64,000 nt of DNA from Acidobacteriota bacterium. Lineage in GTDB: Bacteria > Acidobacteriota > Blastocatellia > UBA7656. The number at the start of each line of letters is the position of its first letter. Position 1 is the stretch's first letter. The translations under genes and the position numbers were made by a program. This document shows positions 1 to 7,483 of this stretch, piece by piece. The notes beneath the pieces are model-generated. The model saw only the letters and a list, made by a program, of their open reading frames with translations. It made no database searches and had not been told where the DNA came from. The stretch is from assembly GCA_040754075.1 (NCBI GenBank), contig JBFMDH010000023.1, forward strand, positions 59,534 through 123,533, written 5' to 3'.

Positions 1-375
1 GGCGGCACAATCGCCGGACTCAAGGAAGGCACCGAGGGAAAGAGTTCAGCCCTTGATGAAAACAATTTTGTTTTTGAACACAAAAACGGCAAATTGCTGA
101 TTCCTTACAAAGACGTTGAAGAGTTGGAATATGGACAGAAAGCCGGGCGGCGCGTGGCTGTTGCTATCCTGGTTTCACCGTTGGCGATCTTTTCAAAGAA
201 ACGAAAACACTATCTAACGATTAGCTACAAGAATGAAGCCGGGAAAGGGCAGGCAGCGGTTTTTGAACTCGGTAAAGATGTGATTCGCACCATGCTTTCA
301 AGTTTAGAGGCGCGAACCGGCAAACAGATTCAGTATCAGGATGAAGAAGCCAAAAAGAGCGCGAAAGGCAATTAA
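1..375 (+). CDS. Hypothetical protein, 5' end cut by window
   Basis: The frame is open from base 1 and ends with TAA at 375, so this is the C-terminal part (124 residues seen) of a longer protein. A TTG at 94 is in frame, but the sequence upstream of it already reads as protein (GGTIAGLKEGTEG), so it is unlikely to be the start. The visible part has a short hydrophobic stretch (VAVAILVSPLAIFSKK) and a lysine-rich end. I do not recognise the family; it resembles acidobacterial small secreted or envelope proteins. The next gene starts 3 bp after the stop, so the two are probably co-transcribed. Confidence 0.6.
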   Translation, partial: GGTIAGLKEGTEGKSSALDENNFVFEHKNGKLLIPYKDVEELEYGQKAGRRVAVAILVSPLAIFSKKRKHYLTISYKNEAGKGQAAVFELGKDVIRTMLSSLEARTGKQIQYQDEEAKKSAKGN

Positions 376-378
376 GTT

Positions 379-681
379 ATGAGAATACTGCTGACTTTAA
401 TCTGCCTGTCGATGGTGTCCTTTACTGTAGATGATAAGAAGCAGTCAAAGCTATATGAGAAGAAAAGCGACAAGGAGCGGATTTATAGAGTCGATTTTGA
501 ACCACTTTGGGCGGCTGCTATTGAAGCCGCAAAAAAACACTTCACGCTTGACCAAATCCGCAAAGAGGAAAGGCTATTCACTTTTAACAGTGGGGCGGGA
601 TTCACAACCCCTGGTTTCAATGTCAATGTGGCATTTTCAAAAGACGATGAAGGCGGAATTAGAAAGAAAAGCAAACCATGA
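379..681 (+). CDS. Hypothetical small secreted protein
   Basis: 100 residues beginning MRILLTLICLSMVSFT, a short signal-peptide-like hydrophobic start, followed by a charged domain. It begins 3 bp after the preceding gene, which suggests an operon. The last residues (GGIRKKSKP) look like a prematurely ended domain, and the stop codon overlaps a 20-codon micro-ORF. The protein may therefore be slightly truncated compared with relatives. No functional motif is recognisable. Confidence 0.5.
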   Translation: MRILLTLICLSMVSFTVDDKKQSKLYEKKSDKERIYRVDFEPLWAAAIEAAKKHFTLDQIRKEERLFTFNSGAGFTTPGFNVNVAFSKDDEGGIRKKSKP

Positions 682-740
682 ATACAAAGTTTTTTTTCTG
701 CCCTGCTTGTGGGAAACAACCTAAACCCGGCTCGGATTAA
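678..740 (+). other. Micro-ORF with half zinc ribbon (CPACG)
   Basis: An ATG overlaps the preceding stop as ATGA and opens a 20-codon frame containing CPACGKQPKPGSD before TAA. CPxCG is the first half of a zinc ribbon, and the second Cys pair that would follow in a full double-zinc-ribbon protein is missing. It is either the remnant of a broken zinc-ribbon gene or an untranslated coincidence. Confidence 0.25.
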
Positions 741-753
741 GTCAATCAGCAGT

Positions 754-775
754 AACCTGTACTGAGAAACAGGTT
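754..775. terminator. Weak hairpin between convergent genes
   Basis: AACCTGT (754-760) pairs with ACAGGTT (769-775) around an 8-nt loop. It lies between the plus-strand genes and the minus-strand DAHP synthase. There is no clear U tract on either side, so terminator function is uncertain. Confidence 0.3.
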
Positions 776-820
776 GCTCCGAATTATTCAGGAGAGGTTC
801 TTCGGGCAAAGGTCAAAGGC

Positions 821-1855
821 TTATAACTGTTTATGCGCGTATCGCAGGATGCGCTCTGTGGTTTCCCAACTGACACAGGCGTCGGTGATGCTGACACCGT
901 ATTGCAGATTCGTAGCCGTTGCCGGTTGATTCCCTGCCCGCAAATAACTTTCAATCATGAGTCCGGTCAATGCCAGATTCCCGGCGGCGCGTTGAGCGAT
1001 CACGCTACGCGCCACCGCTTCCTGCTGTTCGTGTTGTTTGTTGGCGTTGGCGTGACTGCAATCCACCATCAGCGATGGGTTGAGCTTGTTTTTTTTCAAA
1101 GCGGCAACGGCATCGGCGATGCTTTTAGCGTCGTAATTGGTGCGCGCCCGTCCGCCTCTGAGCACTACATGCCCGAATTGATTGCCTTTGGTACGAACCA
1201 CACCGGTGATACCGCTCTGGTCAATGCCTAAGAAACTATGCGGCGTTTGGGCTGCATGCATGGCATCAATCGCCACTTGCAGGCTGCCGTCGGTTGCATT
1301 TTTGAACCCAACCGGCATTGATAGACCGCTTGCCATCTCTCGATGGGTTTGTGATTCGGTGGTGCGCGCGCCAATCGCCACCCAACTGATCAAATCACTG
1401 ATATATTGCGGAACAATCGGATCGAGAAATTCCGTCGCCGCAGGAACCCCCATTTGCGTGATGTCAAGTAGCAGTCGCCGCGCTTTTTTGAGTCCCGCCT
1501 CGATATCGTAAGTGCCATCGAGATGCGGGTCATTAATCAATCCTTTCCAACCAATGGTTGTGCGCGGCTTTTCAAAATAGACGCGCATGACCAGGTAGAG
1601 TTTATCGCTCAATTCATTGCGCAGTTTCGCCAGTCTTTCGGCATACTCCAAAGCGCCGCGCTCGTCGTGAATCGAACAGGGTCCGACGACAACCAGCAGG
1701 CGCGTGTCCTCATGGCGTAAAATCTGTTGAATGGTGGCGCGGCTTTCGACAACCGTGCGAATGGATGCTTTGGTAATCGGCAACTCCGCTTTTAAGGCTT
1801 TGGGAGTGATGAGCCGAACGATTTCGATAACATTGAGGTCTTGAATTGGGAACAT
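821..1855 (-). CDS. aroG: 3-deoxy-7-phosphoheptulonate synthase (class I DAHP synthase)
   Basis: Condenses phosphoenolpyruvate and erythrose 4-phosphate, the committed step of the shikimate pathway, in the cytoplasm. The 344-residue product carries family hallmarks in order: [60 protein letters not shown] and the C-terminal [12 protein letters not shown]. This is the AroF/G/H (type I-alpha) family of E. coli; the paralogue letter is arbitrary. The frame is open for 66 more codons upstream, but that part is unlike the family, and ATG at 1855 (MFPIQDLNV) gives the normal length. It has no N-terminal ferredoxin-like regulatory domain. Such a domain is instead found fused to TyrA at 41921-43042 in this same window. 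Confidence 0.95.
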   Translation of the reverse strand: MFPIQDLNVIEIVRLITPKALKAELPITKASIRTVVESRATIQQILRHEDTRLLVVVGPCSIHDERGALEYAERLAKLRNELSDKLYLVMRVYFEKPRTTIGWKGLINDPHLDGTYDIEAGLKKARRLLLDITQMGVPAATEFLDPIVPQYISDLISWVAIGARTTESQTHREMASGLSMPVGFKNATDGSLQVAIDAMHAAQTPHSFLGIDQSGITGVVRTKGNQFGHVVLRGGRARTNYDAKSIADAVAALKKNKLNPSLMVDCSHANANKQHEQQEAVARSVIAQRAAGNLALTGLMIESYLRAGNQPATATNLQYGVSITDACVSWETTERILRYAHKQL

Positions 1856-1870
1856 AAAAATCTTTCTTAT

Positions 1871-2092
1871 TTTAAAAGCCTGAATTCTAACACAGGCGGC
1901 GCTGACTCGGACATTGAGATGGCAGTCTGGAGAGGTAAAGTTGGAAATCGCTATCTGGTTGATGTTTATTGTTACTGGGGTAAGAAAAGTCCGTCGGAGA
2001 TGAAGCACGAGGTCAGCTTTCGTAACCGGCGCTGGATAATCATGAATATCCACTATTACGAGAATGAAAAAGGCAAGCTTGTGGTCGGGTGA
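1871..2092 (+). pseudogene. Possible 3' remnant of a hypothetical gene
   Basis: Upstream of the DAHP synthase on the opposite strand, a frame reads with protein-like character ([20 protein letters not shown], then [11 protein letters not shown] near the end) and stops at 2090-2092. There is no convincing start codon or ribosome site: the nearest TTG (1841) lies inside the DAHP synthase gene. It looks like the C-terminal end of a secreted hypothetical protein whose front is gone. The 364 bp between the flanking genes otherwise hold only the hairpin at 2149-2194. Confidence 0.35.
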
Positions 2093-2148
2093 TAGGCGAA
2101 TCTCTGGTTGTGGCTTATATCTGGCTCAACAGGAGGCGTCAGAGAAGC

Positions 2149-2194
2149 CAAAAAAAGGGTAGGGATAAGAATCTGCTATCCAGTCTCTTATCCC
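2149..2194 (-). terminator. Terminator for the minus-strand gene at 2220-2717
   Basis: GGGATAAGA (2162-2170) pairs with TCTTATCCC (2186-2194). Read on the minus strand, the hairpin is followed within a few bases by a run of T (2149-2156), as expected for an intrinsic terminator. Confidence 0.6.
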
Positions 2195-2219
2195 CGGGCA
2201 ATCAATCAATGGGTTTCGC

Positions 2220-2717
2220 TTAGTCTATGCCGTCGCTAGAAACTTTGACATACCCCGTGTAGTAGGTTCCGCCTGTGCGGGTATCTATGACTTCCATCGT
2301 AACCGGAAATTGTTTCCCTGATATTGCCTGTTGGTCGTCAACCTGGATGTAGACAACGGCGCGTAACTGCAACCGTCCGGTGACTGGCTCACCCGATGCC
2401 GGCAGATTCTCACGGATGAAATCAACCGTGCGAAACTGACCGGATGATACCTCGACTTCCCGGCTGCCTGCGATAGCAGCGCCTTGCGCATCATAGAGCT
2501 TCACCTGAGCGCGGACGGGTTGGATGTTACTTTCCGAGGCGCTCTGATTGGCAATGCTAAAGCGCAGCGTTTGTCCGGGTATGATCCCCACATAAGTTGT
2601 TCCATCAAAGACTCTGACGTTTTGAGCTTCTGCCTTCCAGGTAGAACCGCCGACCACCATTGCGATAACGGCAATCGCTATCAGAAGGTGTTTCCTGATT
2701 GGATTTCTTATTTTCAT
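2220..2717 (-). CDS. Secreted hypothetical protein, Ig/beta-sandwich-like
   Basis: 165 residues from ATG at 2717, chosen because AAGGAG lies at the right distance upstream; the longer frame starting at 2765 adds unlikely sequence. Residues 1-32 form a signal peptide (basic KIRNPIRK, then LLIAIAVIAMVVGGS, with a probable cut after AEA). The mature part alternates polar and hydrophobic residues like a beta sandwich and shows no Cys or catalytic motif. It is probably periplasmic or exported. The gene is monocistronic, with its own terminator downstream. Function unknown. Confidence 0.7.
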   Translation of the reverse strand: MKIRNPIRKHLLIAIAVIAMVVGGSTWKAEAQNVRVFDGTTYVGIIPGQTLRFSIANQSASESNIQPVRAQVKLYDAQGAAIAGSREVEVSSGQFRTVDFIRENLPASGEPVTGRLQLRAVVYIQVDDQQAISGKQFPVTMEVIDTRTGGTYYTGYVKVSSDGID

Positions 2718-2795
2718 TCTTACTCCTTGCATAAAAAATTTGTCAAAAGTGAGCGTCACTGTCACGCCCGATTGTTTAGGCGATAGTTAGCGGCG

Positions 2796-2999
2796 AAAAC
2801 TATCATCGGGGATTATTTTTTTCAGGAAGTAACTTTCTGATATTGCGGGGAGCGATAAAACGCCTGCTAATCGGTGTGAACCTGTACGAGGTCACAATCA
2901 GTGGAGGGGTTATCTATGCCAACGGTGTGTCACGCCAAGCCAATCGGCAACCTGCCAGGAACGTTCGTCTAAAATAACCTGCTTTCCGATGATAGTTTT
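2796..2999. repeat. 14-bp perfect inverted repeat bounding a 204-bp intergenic block
   Basis: AAAACTATCATCGG at 2796-2809 is repeated in inverse orientation as CCGATGATAGTTTT at 2986-2999. The block lies between the secreted protein and the peptide cluster. A partial echo (CGATAGTTAGCGG) precedes the left arm. The arms could bound a small non-autonomous element, or form a long-range stem in a leader RNA. No transposase is present. Confidence 0.5.
2916..2972 (+). other. Possible 18-codon leader ORF
   Basis: ATG at 2916 is preceded by a good ribosome site (GGAGGGG) and opens MPTVCHAKPIGNLPGTFV before TAA. It lies in the 357-bp gap upstream of the GG-peptide cluster, inside the inverted-repeat block. 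It could be a leader peptide or a fifth, leaderless small product. Evidence is the ribosome site alone. Confidence 0.25.
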
Positions 3000-3074
3000 T
3001 GTCACCGACTTACGCCTGAACAGATGAGCGCGAATGAGGCGCTCAAATGATAATCAAATATTAGGGAAAGGGAG

Positions 3075-3239
3075 ATGACTATTGTGAACAAGCAAAATCG
3101 GAGTGAAGCAAAAAACCCACAGATGAATATTGAAGATTTAACCGTCAACCCGGAAGCCGCCGCCGAGGTGAAAGGTGGAGACCACAAACAGTGGATTAAT
3201 GTGGAGAGCGTAAGTACGCCTATCCTGCGGCGCAGCTAA
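3075..3239 (+). CDS. GG-leader peptide 1 (putative RiPP/bacteriocin-like precursor)
   Basis: 54 codons with ribosome site AAAGGGAG directly upstream. The N-terminal part is a leader with the pattern NIEDLTVNPEAAAEVKGG ending at residue 35. The tail after the double glycine is 19 residues (DHKQWINVESVSTPILRRS) without Cys. The same leader pattern, hydrophobic-E-[DE]-L-x-[VLI] with V-K-G-G about 10 residues later, recurs in the next three small genes. In known double-glycine leaders, cleavage follows GG and is done by a C39 peptidase, often part of an ABC exporter. None is encoded nearby. The product of the tail is unknown. Confidence 0.65.
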   Translation: MTIVNKQNRSEAKNPQMNIEDLTVNPEAAAEVKGGDHKQWINVESVSTPILRRS

Positions 3240-3250
3240 AAAGGGTAAAG

Positions 3251-3266
3251 CCAGGTCATGACCTGG
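3251..3266. promoter_or_regulatory. 16-bp perfect palindrome between peptide genes 1 and 2
   Basis: CCAGGTCATGACCTGG is its own reverse complement. It sits 12 bp after the stop of peptide 1 and 60 bp before the start of peptide 2. A perfect palindrome of this length is a plausible operator for a dimeric regulator, possibly the XRE protein at 3952, or a short attenuating hairpin. Confidence 0.4.
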
Positions 3267-3326
3267 GGCGCAAGATTCAAGGCGCTCAAAGTTTAGACTT
3301 AATTTTTTAAGGGAGGAAGATTAAAT

Positions 3327-3488
3327 ATGAGTAAAGAAAATACCAACCCACCTGAGAACCAATCGTCCATTGTTATTGAAGATTTGACGCTGAATGAAAC
3401 TGTGACTGAAACCGTCAAAGGCGGAGATGCCACCATACGAGTCCATTATGATACCGGTTATGGGAATCGCATGACGATTCGAGGATGA
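3327..3488 (+). CDS. GG-leader peptide 2
   Basis: 53 codons with strong ribosome site AAGGGAGGAAG. The leader VIEDLTLNETVTETVKGG ends at residue 33, followed by a 20-residue tail (DATIRVHYDTGYGNRMTIRG) rich in Gly, Arg and Tyr and lacking Cys. The leader aligns column by column with the other three peptides, whereas the tails share nothing. That pattern is what precursor peptides with a common processing signal show. It is probably co-transcribed with peptide 3, which begins 14 bp after the stop. Confidence 0.7.
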   Translation: MSKENTNPPENQSSIVIEDLTLNETVTETVKGGDATIRVHYDTGYGNRMTIRG

Positions 3489-3501
3489 GGAGAATGAACC
3501 G

Positions 3502-3663
3502 ATGAACCAACCGGAAAATCAAGAAGGGATGAACCGGACAATCGAGGTCGAGGAATTGCCTATCGAAGAGCTAGTGAAACTTGTAGTTAAAGGCGGCAAC
3601 GGTAGCGTTCAAAAGTTAGGCAGCCGGAGGCTTCTACTCCAGGGCGATGGCACCCACTCATAA
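3502..3663 (+). CDS. GG-leader peptide 3
   Basis: 53 codons from the second of two nearby ATGs; the first (3494) hits a stop after three codons. GAGGATGAGGAG provides the ribosome site. The leader TIEVEELPIEELVKLVVKGG ends at residue 32. The tail is 21 residues (NGSVQKLGSRRLLLQGDGTHS, given here only as that short tail: basic, no Cys). The leader keeps the E-[DE]-L-P-[VI] and VKGG elements seen in its neighbours. Confidence 0.65.
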   Translation: MNQPENQEGMNRTIEVEELPIEELVKLVVKGGNGSVQKLGSRRLLLQGDGTHS

Positions 3664-3695
3664 AATGAATATTTTAGAAAGGCGGTGAAAAAAAC

Positions 3696-3848
3696 CTGAA
3701 TAAACAAGAAAACCATAACCCAACGCTTATTGAAGACCTGCCGGTTGACCAATCACAACAAAATGAAGTTAAGGGCGGATGCACCCAAAACGCTAACGGC
3801 GGAATATGGAAGACAACCAATTTCATAACGAGAGATACTACCGGATGA
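3696..3848 (+). CDS. GG-leader peptide 4 with apparent CTG start
   Basis: The frame after CTG at 3696 reads NKQENHNPTLIEDLPVDQ and then QQNEVKGG, matching the leaders of peptides 1-3. It ends with a 22-residue tail beginning CTQNANGG, the only one with a Cys. No ATG, GTG or TTG is in frame: an in-frame TAG lies at 3675-3677. AAAGGCGGTG lies at ribosome-site distance before the CTG. Either CTG is used as a rare start, or the gene lost its ATG by mutation and is decaying. Confidence 0.5.
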   Translation: MNKQENHNPTLIEDLPVDQSQQNEVKGGCTQNANGGIWKTTNFITRDTTG

Positions 3849-3951
3849 ACTATTGGCAAATTGTGACCGGTTTGTGACCCAGAAAAGCGATAAGGAAATA
3901 TTACCTTTGAGGTAATGGAGATGGCTCAAGGTTTATGATAAGTTTCCGGTA

Positions 3952-4764
3952 ATGGCAATGCTACAGACGCAACCGGTGGGCAATCTTTTGCGTGAATGGC
4001 GCAAGCGTCGGCGACTCAGTCAACTCGACCTCGCCTGTGAAGCCGATATTTCAACCCGTCATTTGAGTTTTGTCGAAACCGGCCGCTCACAACCGAGCCG
4101 CGATATGGTTCTGCACCTCGCCGAACGACTCGATATTCCCTTGCGGGAACGTAATATTTTATTAATCGCAGCAGGTTACGCGCCGGTGTTTTCGGAACGT
4201 TCACTGGAAGACCCATTGCTTCATCCGGCGCGCAAAATCATCGATATGGCGCTTGCCGTACACGAACCTTTCCCGGCGCTTGCCATTGACCGCCACTGGA
4301 CACTCCTGGCTGCCAATCGCGCCATCAAACCGTTTATGAAGGCGAGCGATAAGGCTTTGCTCACCCCGCCCATCAACGTTTTGCGCCTCAGTTTGCACCC
4401 TTCAGGGCTTGCCTCGCGCATCGCCAATTTTAGCGAATGGCGCACCCACATTCTCACACGATTGCGCCATCAGATTGATGTGAGCAGTGACCTCGTACTG
4501 GTAGATTTATTACATGAACTTTCCGGTTATCCGATAGCGAATTCTGCCGTCGTTGAAAACCTGTCGCTAACGCATGACATTTCGGGAATCGCCATCCCGC
4601 TGCAATTCATCACCGATGACGGCGTGCTCTCTTTTCTCAGTACCACCACGGTTTTCGGAACGCCGGTTGAAATTACGCTTTCGGAAATCGCCATCGAATC
4701 CTTTTTTCCTGCTGATACCCGAACCGCCGACATCTGTCGCCAATTAGCCGCGCATCAAGATTAG
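3952..4764 (+). CDS. XRE-family transcriptional regulator, MmyB-like
   Basis: 270 residues (or 268 from a second ATG at 3958). Residues ~10-65 form a Cro/C1-type helix-turn-helix: LREWRKRRRLSQLDLACEAD, then STRHLSFVETGRSQPSRDMV. The rest matches the MmyB-like ligand-binding domain, recognisable by LLAAGYAP-like and PALAIDRHWTLLAANRAI segments. Family members are one-component regulators thought to sense a small, possibly fatty-acid-like ligand. It lies directly downstream of the GG-peptide cluster on the same strand and could control it, but this is inference from position only. The ribosome site is weak. Confidence 0.85.
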   Translation: MAMLQTQPVGNLLREWRKRRRLSQLDLACEADISTRHLSFVETGRSQPSRDMVLHLAERLDIPLRERNILLIAAGYAPVFSERSLEDPLLHPARKIIDMALAVHEPFPALAIDRHWTLLAANRAIKPFMKASDKALLTPPINVLRLSLHPSGLASRIANFSEWRTHILTRLRHQIDVSSDLVLVDLLHELSGYPIANSAVVENLSLTHDISGIAIPLQFITDDGVLSFLSTTTVFGTPVEITLSEIAIESFFPADTRTADICRQLAAHQD

Positions 4765-4800
4765 CAAAACTCATTGCCAGGGTTATGATTTTTAATCATC

Positions 4801-4812
4801 GCCCAATTGGGC
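4801..4812. promoter_or_regulatory. 12-bp palindrome upstream of complex I genes
   Basis: GCCCAATTGGGC is a perfect palindrome 36 bp after the regulator gene and just upstream of the predicted nuo promoter. It may be an operator or part of a short terminator hairpin; no U tract follows. Confidence 0.3.
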
Positions 4813-4828
4813 TTTAGGTAGGTTGCGT

Positions 4829-4858
4829 TTGACAATTTACGGCGTCAATCGGTAGATT
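4829..4858 (+). promoter_or_regulatory. Predicted sigma-70-type promoter for the nuo cluster
   Basis: TTGACA at 4829-4834 and TAGATT at 4853-4858 are separated by 18 bp, a good match to the housekeeping consensus. It would give a 5' leader of about 155 nt before nuoBCD. The 258-bp gap holds no gene. Confidence 0.4.
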
Positions 4859-5022
4859 GAGGGTTACATTAATTCATTCATCAAGGCTTCATAGTAAGCA
4901 TTGCCTTATTTGACTGGTGTATGCCCGAGGGATAGTCTTTTAATTTAGAAAACCGGGATGAAAAGCTTTAATTAACCGTTGAATTTTTCATAAAAGCTGG
5001 CAATCAAACGAAAGGATTTGAG

Positions 5023-7347
5023 ATGGCAACTGAATCAACCGTAAGCGATAGCATTATCACCACAACTGTGAGTGCAGTCGCTAACTGGGGGCGTAAATAT
5101 TCGCTCTTCCCCATGCCTTTTGGTACAGCCTGTTGCGCGATTGAATATATGTCCGTGGTGTCGTCGCATTATGATGTGGCGCGGTTTGGCGCAGAGGTGG
5201 TGCGCTTTTCGCCGAGACAAGCGGATTTATTGATGGTGATGGGCACGATTACCGACAAAATGGGTCCGGTGCTCAAGAAAATCTATGACCAGATGCCCGA
5301 ACCGAAATGGGTGATTTCGATGGGCGCGTGCGCTACATCAGGCGGCTTCTATCGCGCTTATCATGTCATGCAGGGCATTGATGAAATTATTCCCGTGGAT
5401 GTTTACATTCCCGGTTGCCCGCCCACTCCCGAAGCCCTGCTCCAAGCCATCGTGATGATTCAAAACATCGTTCAGAAAGAGAAAGAGTTTGGCGTTGACC
5501 ACAATGCTCGCGCCGAATTGCGCGAAAAGATGCGCAAGGAAGTTACCGTCAGTTCGCCGAAACCTTTGCTGCTTGCCGAACAACAGGCGCGTGAAGCCCT
5601 GCGCCTGGTACAAATCACCCGCGAACCTGCGGCTTTGAAAAATCCGATTATTGAAGCCGTCGAAGGCAAATTTAAAGACCAGATACTCGATGTCAATGAT
5701 TTTCGCGGCGATTTAGCCATCACCCTTCGCCCTGAAAAAATTGTCGAAGTCGCGCGGACATTAAAAGAAGACCCGACCACCAAACTTGATTTGCTGAGCA
5801 CGGTTTGCGGTGTGGATTATCTGGGCTATCCTGAAAAAAGCCCTGATGAACGCTTCAATGTCGTCTATCACCTCTATTCGATTGACCACGGGCATCGCCT
5901 GCGATTGAAAGTGCCGCTTGCCGAAAACCACCCCGAAGTCGATTCGATTTCCTCAGTTTACAAAACCGCGAACTGGCACGAACGCGAAACCTACGATATG
6001 TTCGGCATACGCTTTCGCAATCACCCGGATTTGCGAAGGATTTATTGTCACGAAGAGTTCATCGGTCACCCCTTGAGAAAAGACCATGAACCGGGCGCGC
6101 GCACCCTGCTTTCCCGCGATTATAAATTGCCGATTGAATATCTGAGCGAATGGGGCGACGACGAAAAGCACGACCGCATCAGTGGCGAACCCAATATCGT
6201 CAATATCGGACCGTCGCATCCGGCGACCCACGGAACGCTTCGCATCGTCGCCCGGCTCGATGGCGAAAAGATTGTCGATGCCGATGCGGAAATCGGCTAC
6301 CTGCATCGCTGTTTCGAGAAGATGTCGGAAACCCATCAATGGAATCAGGTCATTCCCTACACCGACCGTCTGAATTATTGCTCATCATTTTTAAATAACG
6401 TCGGTTACGTTCTGGCGGTTGAAAAGCTCCTGGGCATCGAAGTTCCCAAACGTGTGCAATATATTCGCGTCATTTTAGGCGAACTGTCGCGCATCATGGA
6501 TCACATGGTCTGCGTCGGCACCAATTTGGTTGACCTCGGCGCGATTACCAATTTCTGGTACGCCTTTGAACCCCGCGAGGAGATTTATGATTTGCTGGAA
6601 ATGACCGCGGGGGTTCGCATGATGGTGAGCTATGTGCGGGTCGGCGGGCTAGCGGCAGAATTGCCGAAAGATTTCGTGCCGCGTTGTCGCGAAGTGCTCA
6701 AACGCATTCCGAAATACATTGATGATATTCATAAACTCAATACCTATAGTCGCCTGTTCAAACAGCGTTCAGTCGGCATAACCGCCATCAGCAAGGAAGA
6801 GGCGATTGACTGGGGATTCACGGGTCCCTGTCTACGCGCCGCCGGTGTGCCCTATGACATTCGGCAAAATCACCCGTATTCCAGCTATGATGATTTCGAT
6901 TTCGAGGTGCCCGTAGGCAACAACGGCGATATGTATGATCGTTACCTTGTGCGCATGGAAGAGATGAAACAGAGCCTTCGCATTATCGAGCAGGCTTTAG
7001 AGAATTTACCCGAAGGACCCTTTCAAGTGGATGACCGGCGCATCACGCTGCCGCCGAAAAAAGGAGTGTACACCAATATCGAAGACCTGATGAATCACTT
7101 CAAACTGGTGATGCATGGCATTCAACCGCCGCCGGGCGAAGTTTATGGATATACTGAGGCAGGCAACGGCGAACTCGGATTTTATGTGGTCTCGGATGGT
7201 TCGATGCGACCCTGGCGTCTGGCTGCGCGTGGCCCATGTTTTCCGCTGTTTTCGGCATTTCCGCATTTGATTAAAGGCGGGTTGCTCGCCGATGCGGTGG
7301 CGGCGCTTGGCAGTATCAACATCATCGCCGGAGAGTTGGATAAATAG
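5023..7347 (+). CDS. nuoBCD: NADH-quinone oxidoreductase subunit B/C/D fusion
   Basis: 774 residues joining three complex I subunits. Residues 1-~185 are NuoB: the N2 [4Fe-4S] ligands are visible as ACC (Cys37, Cys38), MGACATSGG (Cys103) and PGCPPTPE (Cys132). Residues ~220-350 are NuoC, with the signature ANWHERETYDMFGIRF. Residues ~385-774 are NuoD, with NIGPSHPATHGTLR at its start and an intact end (ALGSINIIAGELDK). NuoCD fusions are well known in enterobacteria; inclusion of NuoB in one chain is rarer. These subunits form the Q-module of the peripheral arm and pass electrons to quinone. The start ATG follows AAAGGATTT. No nuoA precedes it, and NuoH and J-N are not in the window. Confidence 0.95.
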   Translation: MATESTVSDSIITTTVSAVANWGRKYSLFPMPFGTACCAIEYMSVVSSHYDVARFGAEVVRFSPRQADLLMVMGTITDKMGPVLKKIYDQMPEPKWVISMGACATSGGFYRAYHVMQGIDEIIPVDVYIPGCPPTPEALLQAIVMIQNIVQKEKEFGVDHNARAELREKMRKEVTVSSPKPLLLAEQQAREALRLVQITREPAALKNPIIEAVEGKFKDQILDVNDFRGDLAITLRPEKIVEVARTLKEDPTTKLDLLSTVCGVDYLGYPEKSPDERFNVVYHLYSIDHGHRLRLKVPLAENHPEVDSISSVYKTANWHERETYDMFGIRFRNHPDLRRIYCHEEFIGHPLRKDHEPGARTLLSRDYKLPIEYLSEWGDDEKHDRISGEPNIVNIGPSHPATHGTLRIVARLDGEKIVDADAEIGYLHRCFEKMSETHQWNQVIPYTDRLNYCSSFLNNVGYVLAVEKLLGIEVPKRVQYIRVILGELSRIMDHMVCVGTNLVDLGAITNFWYAFEPREEIYDLLEMTAGVRMMVSYVRVGGLAAELPKDFVPRCREVLKRIPKYIDDIHKLNTYSRLFKQRSVGITAISKEEAIDWGFTGPCLRAAGVPYDIRQNHPYSSYDDFDFEVPVGNNGDMYDRYLVRMEEMKQSLRIIEQALENLPEGPFQVDDRRITLPPKKGVYTNIEDLMNHFKLVMHGIQPPPGEVYGYTEAGNGELGFYVVSDGSMRPWRLAARGPCFPLFSAFPHLIKGGLLADAVAALGSINIIAGELDK

Positions 7348-7350
7348 GAA

Positions 7351-7371
7351 AGGCAAAAGGCAAAAGGCAAA
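7351..7371. repeat. Three tandem AGGCAAA units
   Basis: Three exact 7-bp units lie directly after the nuoBCD stop in the 136-bp gap before nuoE. This is simple-sequence spacer with no evident role. Confidence 0.5.
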
Positions 7372-7483
7372 AATATCAAAGTCACTGCCTGAAAACTTTT
7401 GCTCAAAATTAAAATTGCAAAAGCAAGTGCGATTGGTTGGAAGTTGAACGCATCAGCGACTTGTTTTTTTAAGAGTTGAATAA

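Noticed and set aside
833..1720. Three plus-strand ORFs opposite DAHP synthase
   Set aside because: They are shadows of a well-conserved gene on the other strand and show no family features.
2880..2972. Cobalamin-type or other riboswitch upstream of the peptide cluster
   Set aside because: Some GCC/GGC-rich segments hinted at it, but no conserved riboswitch core could be recognised.
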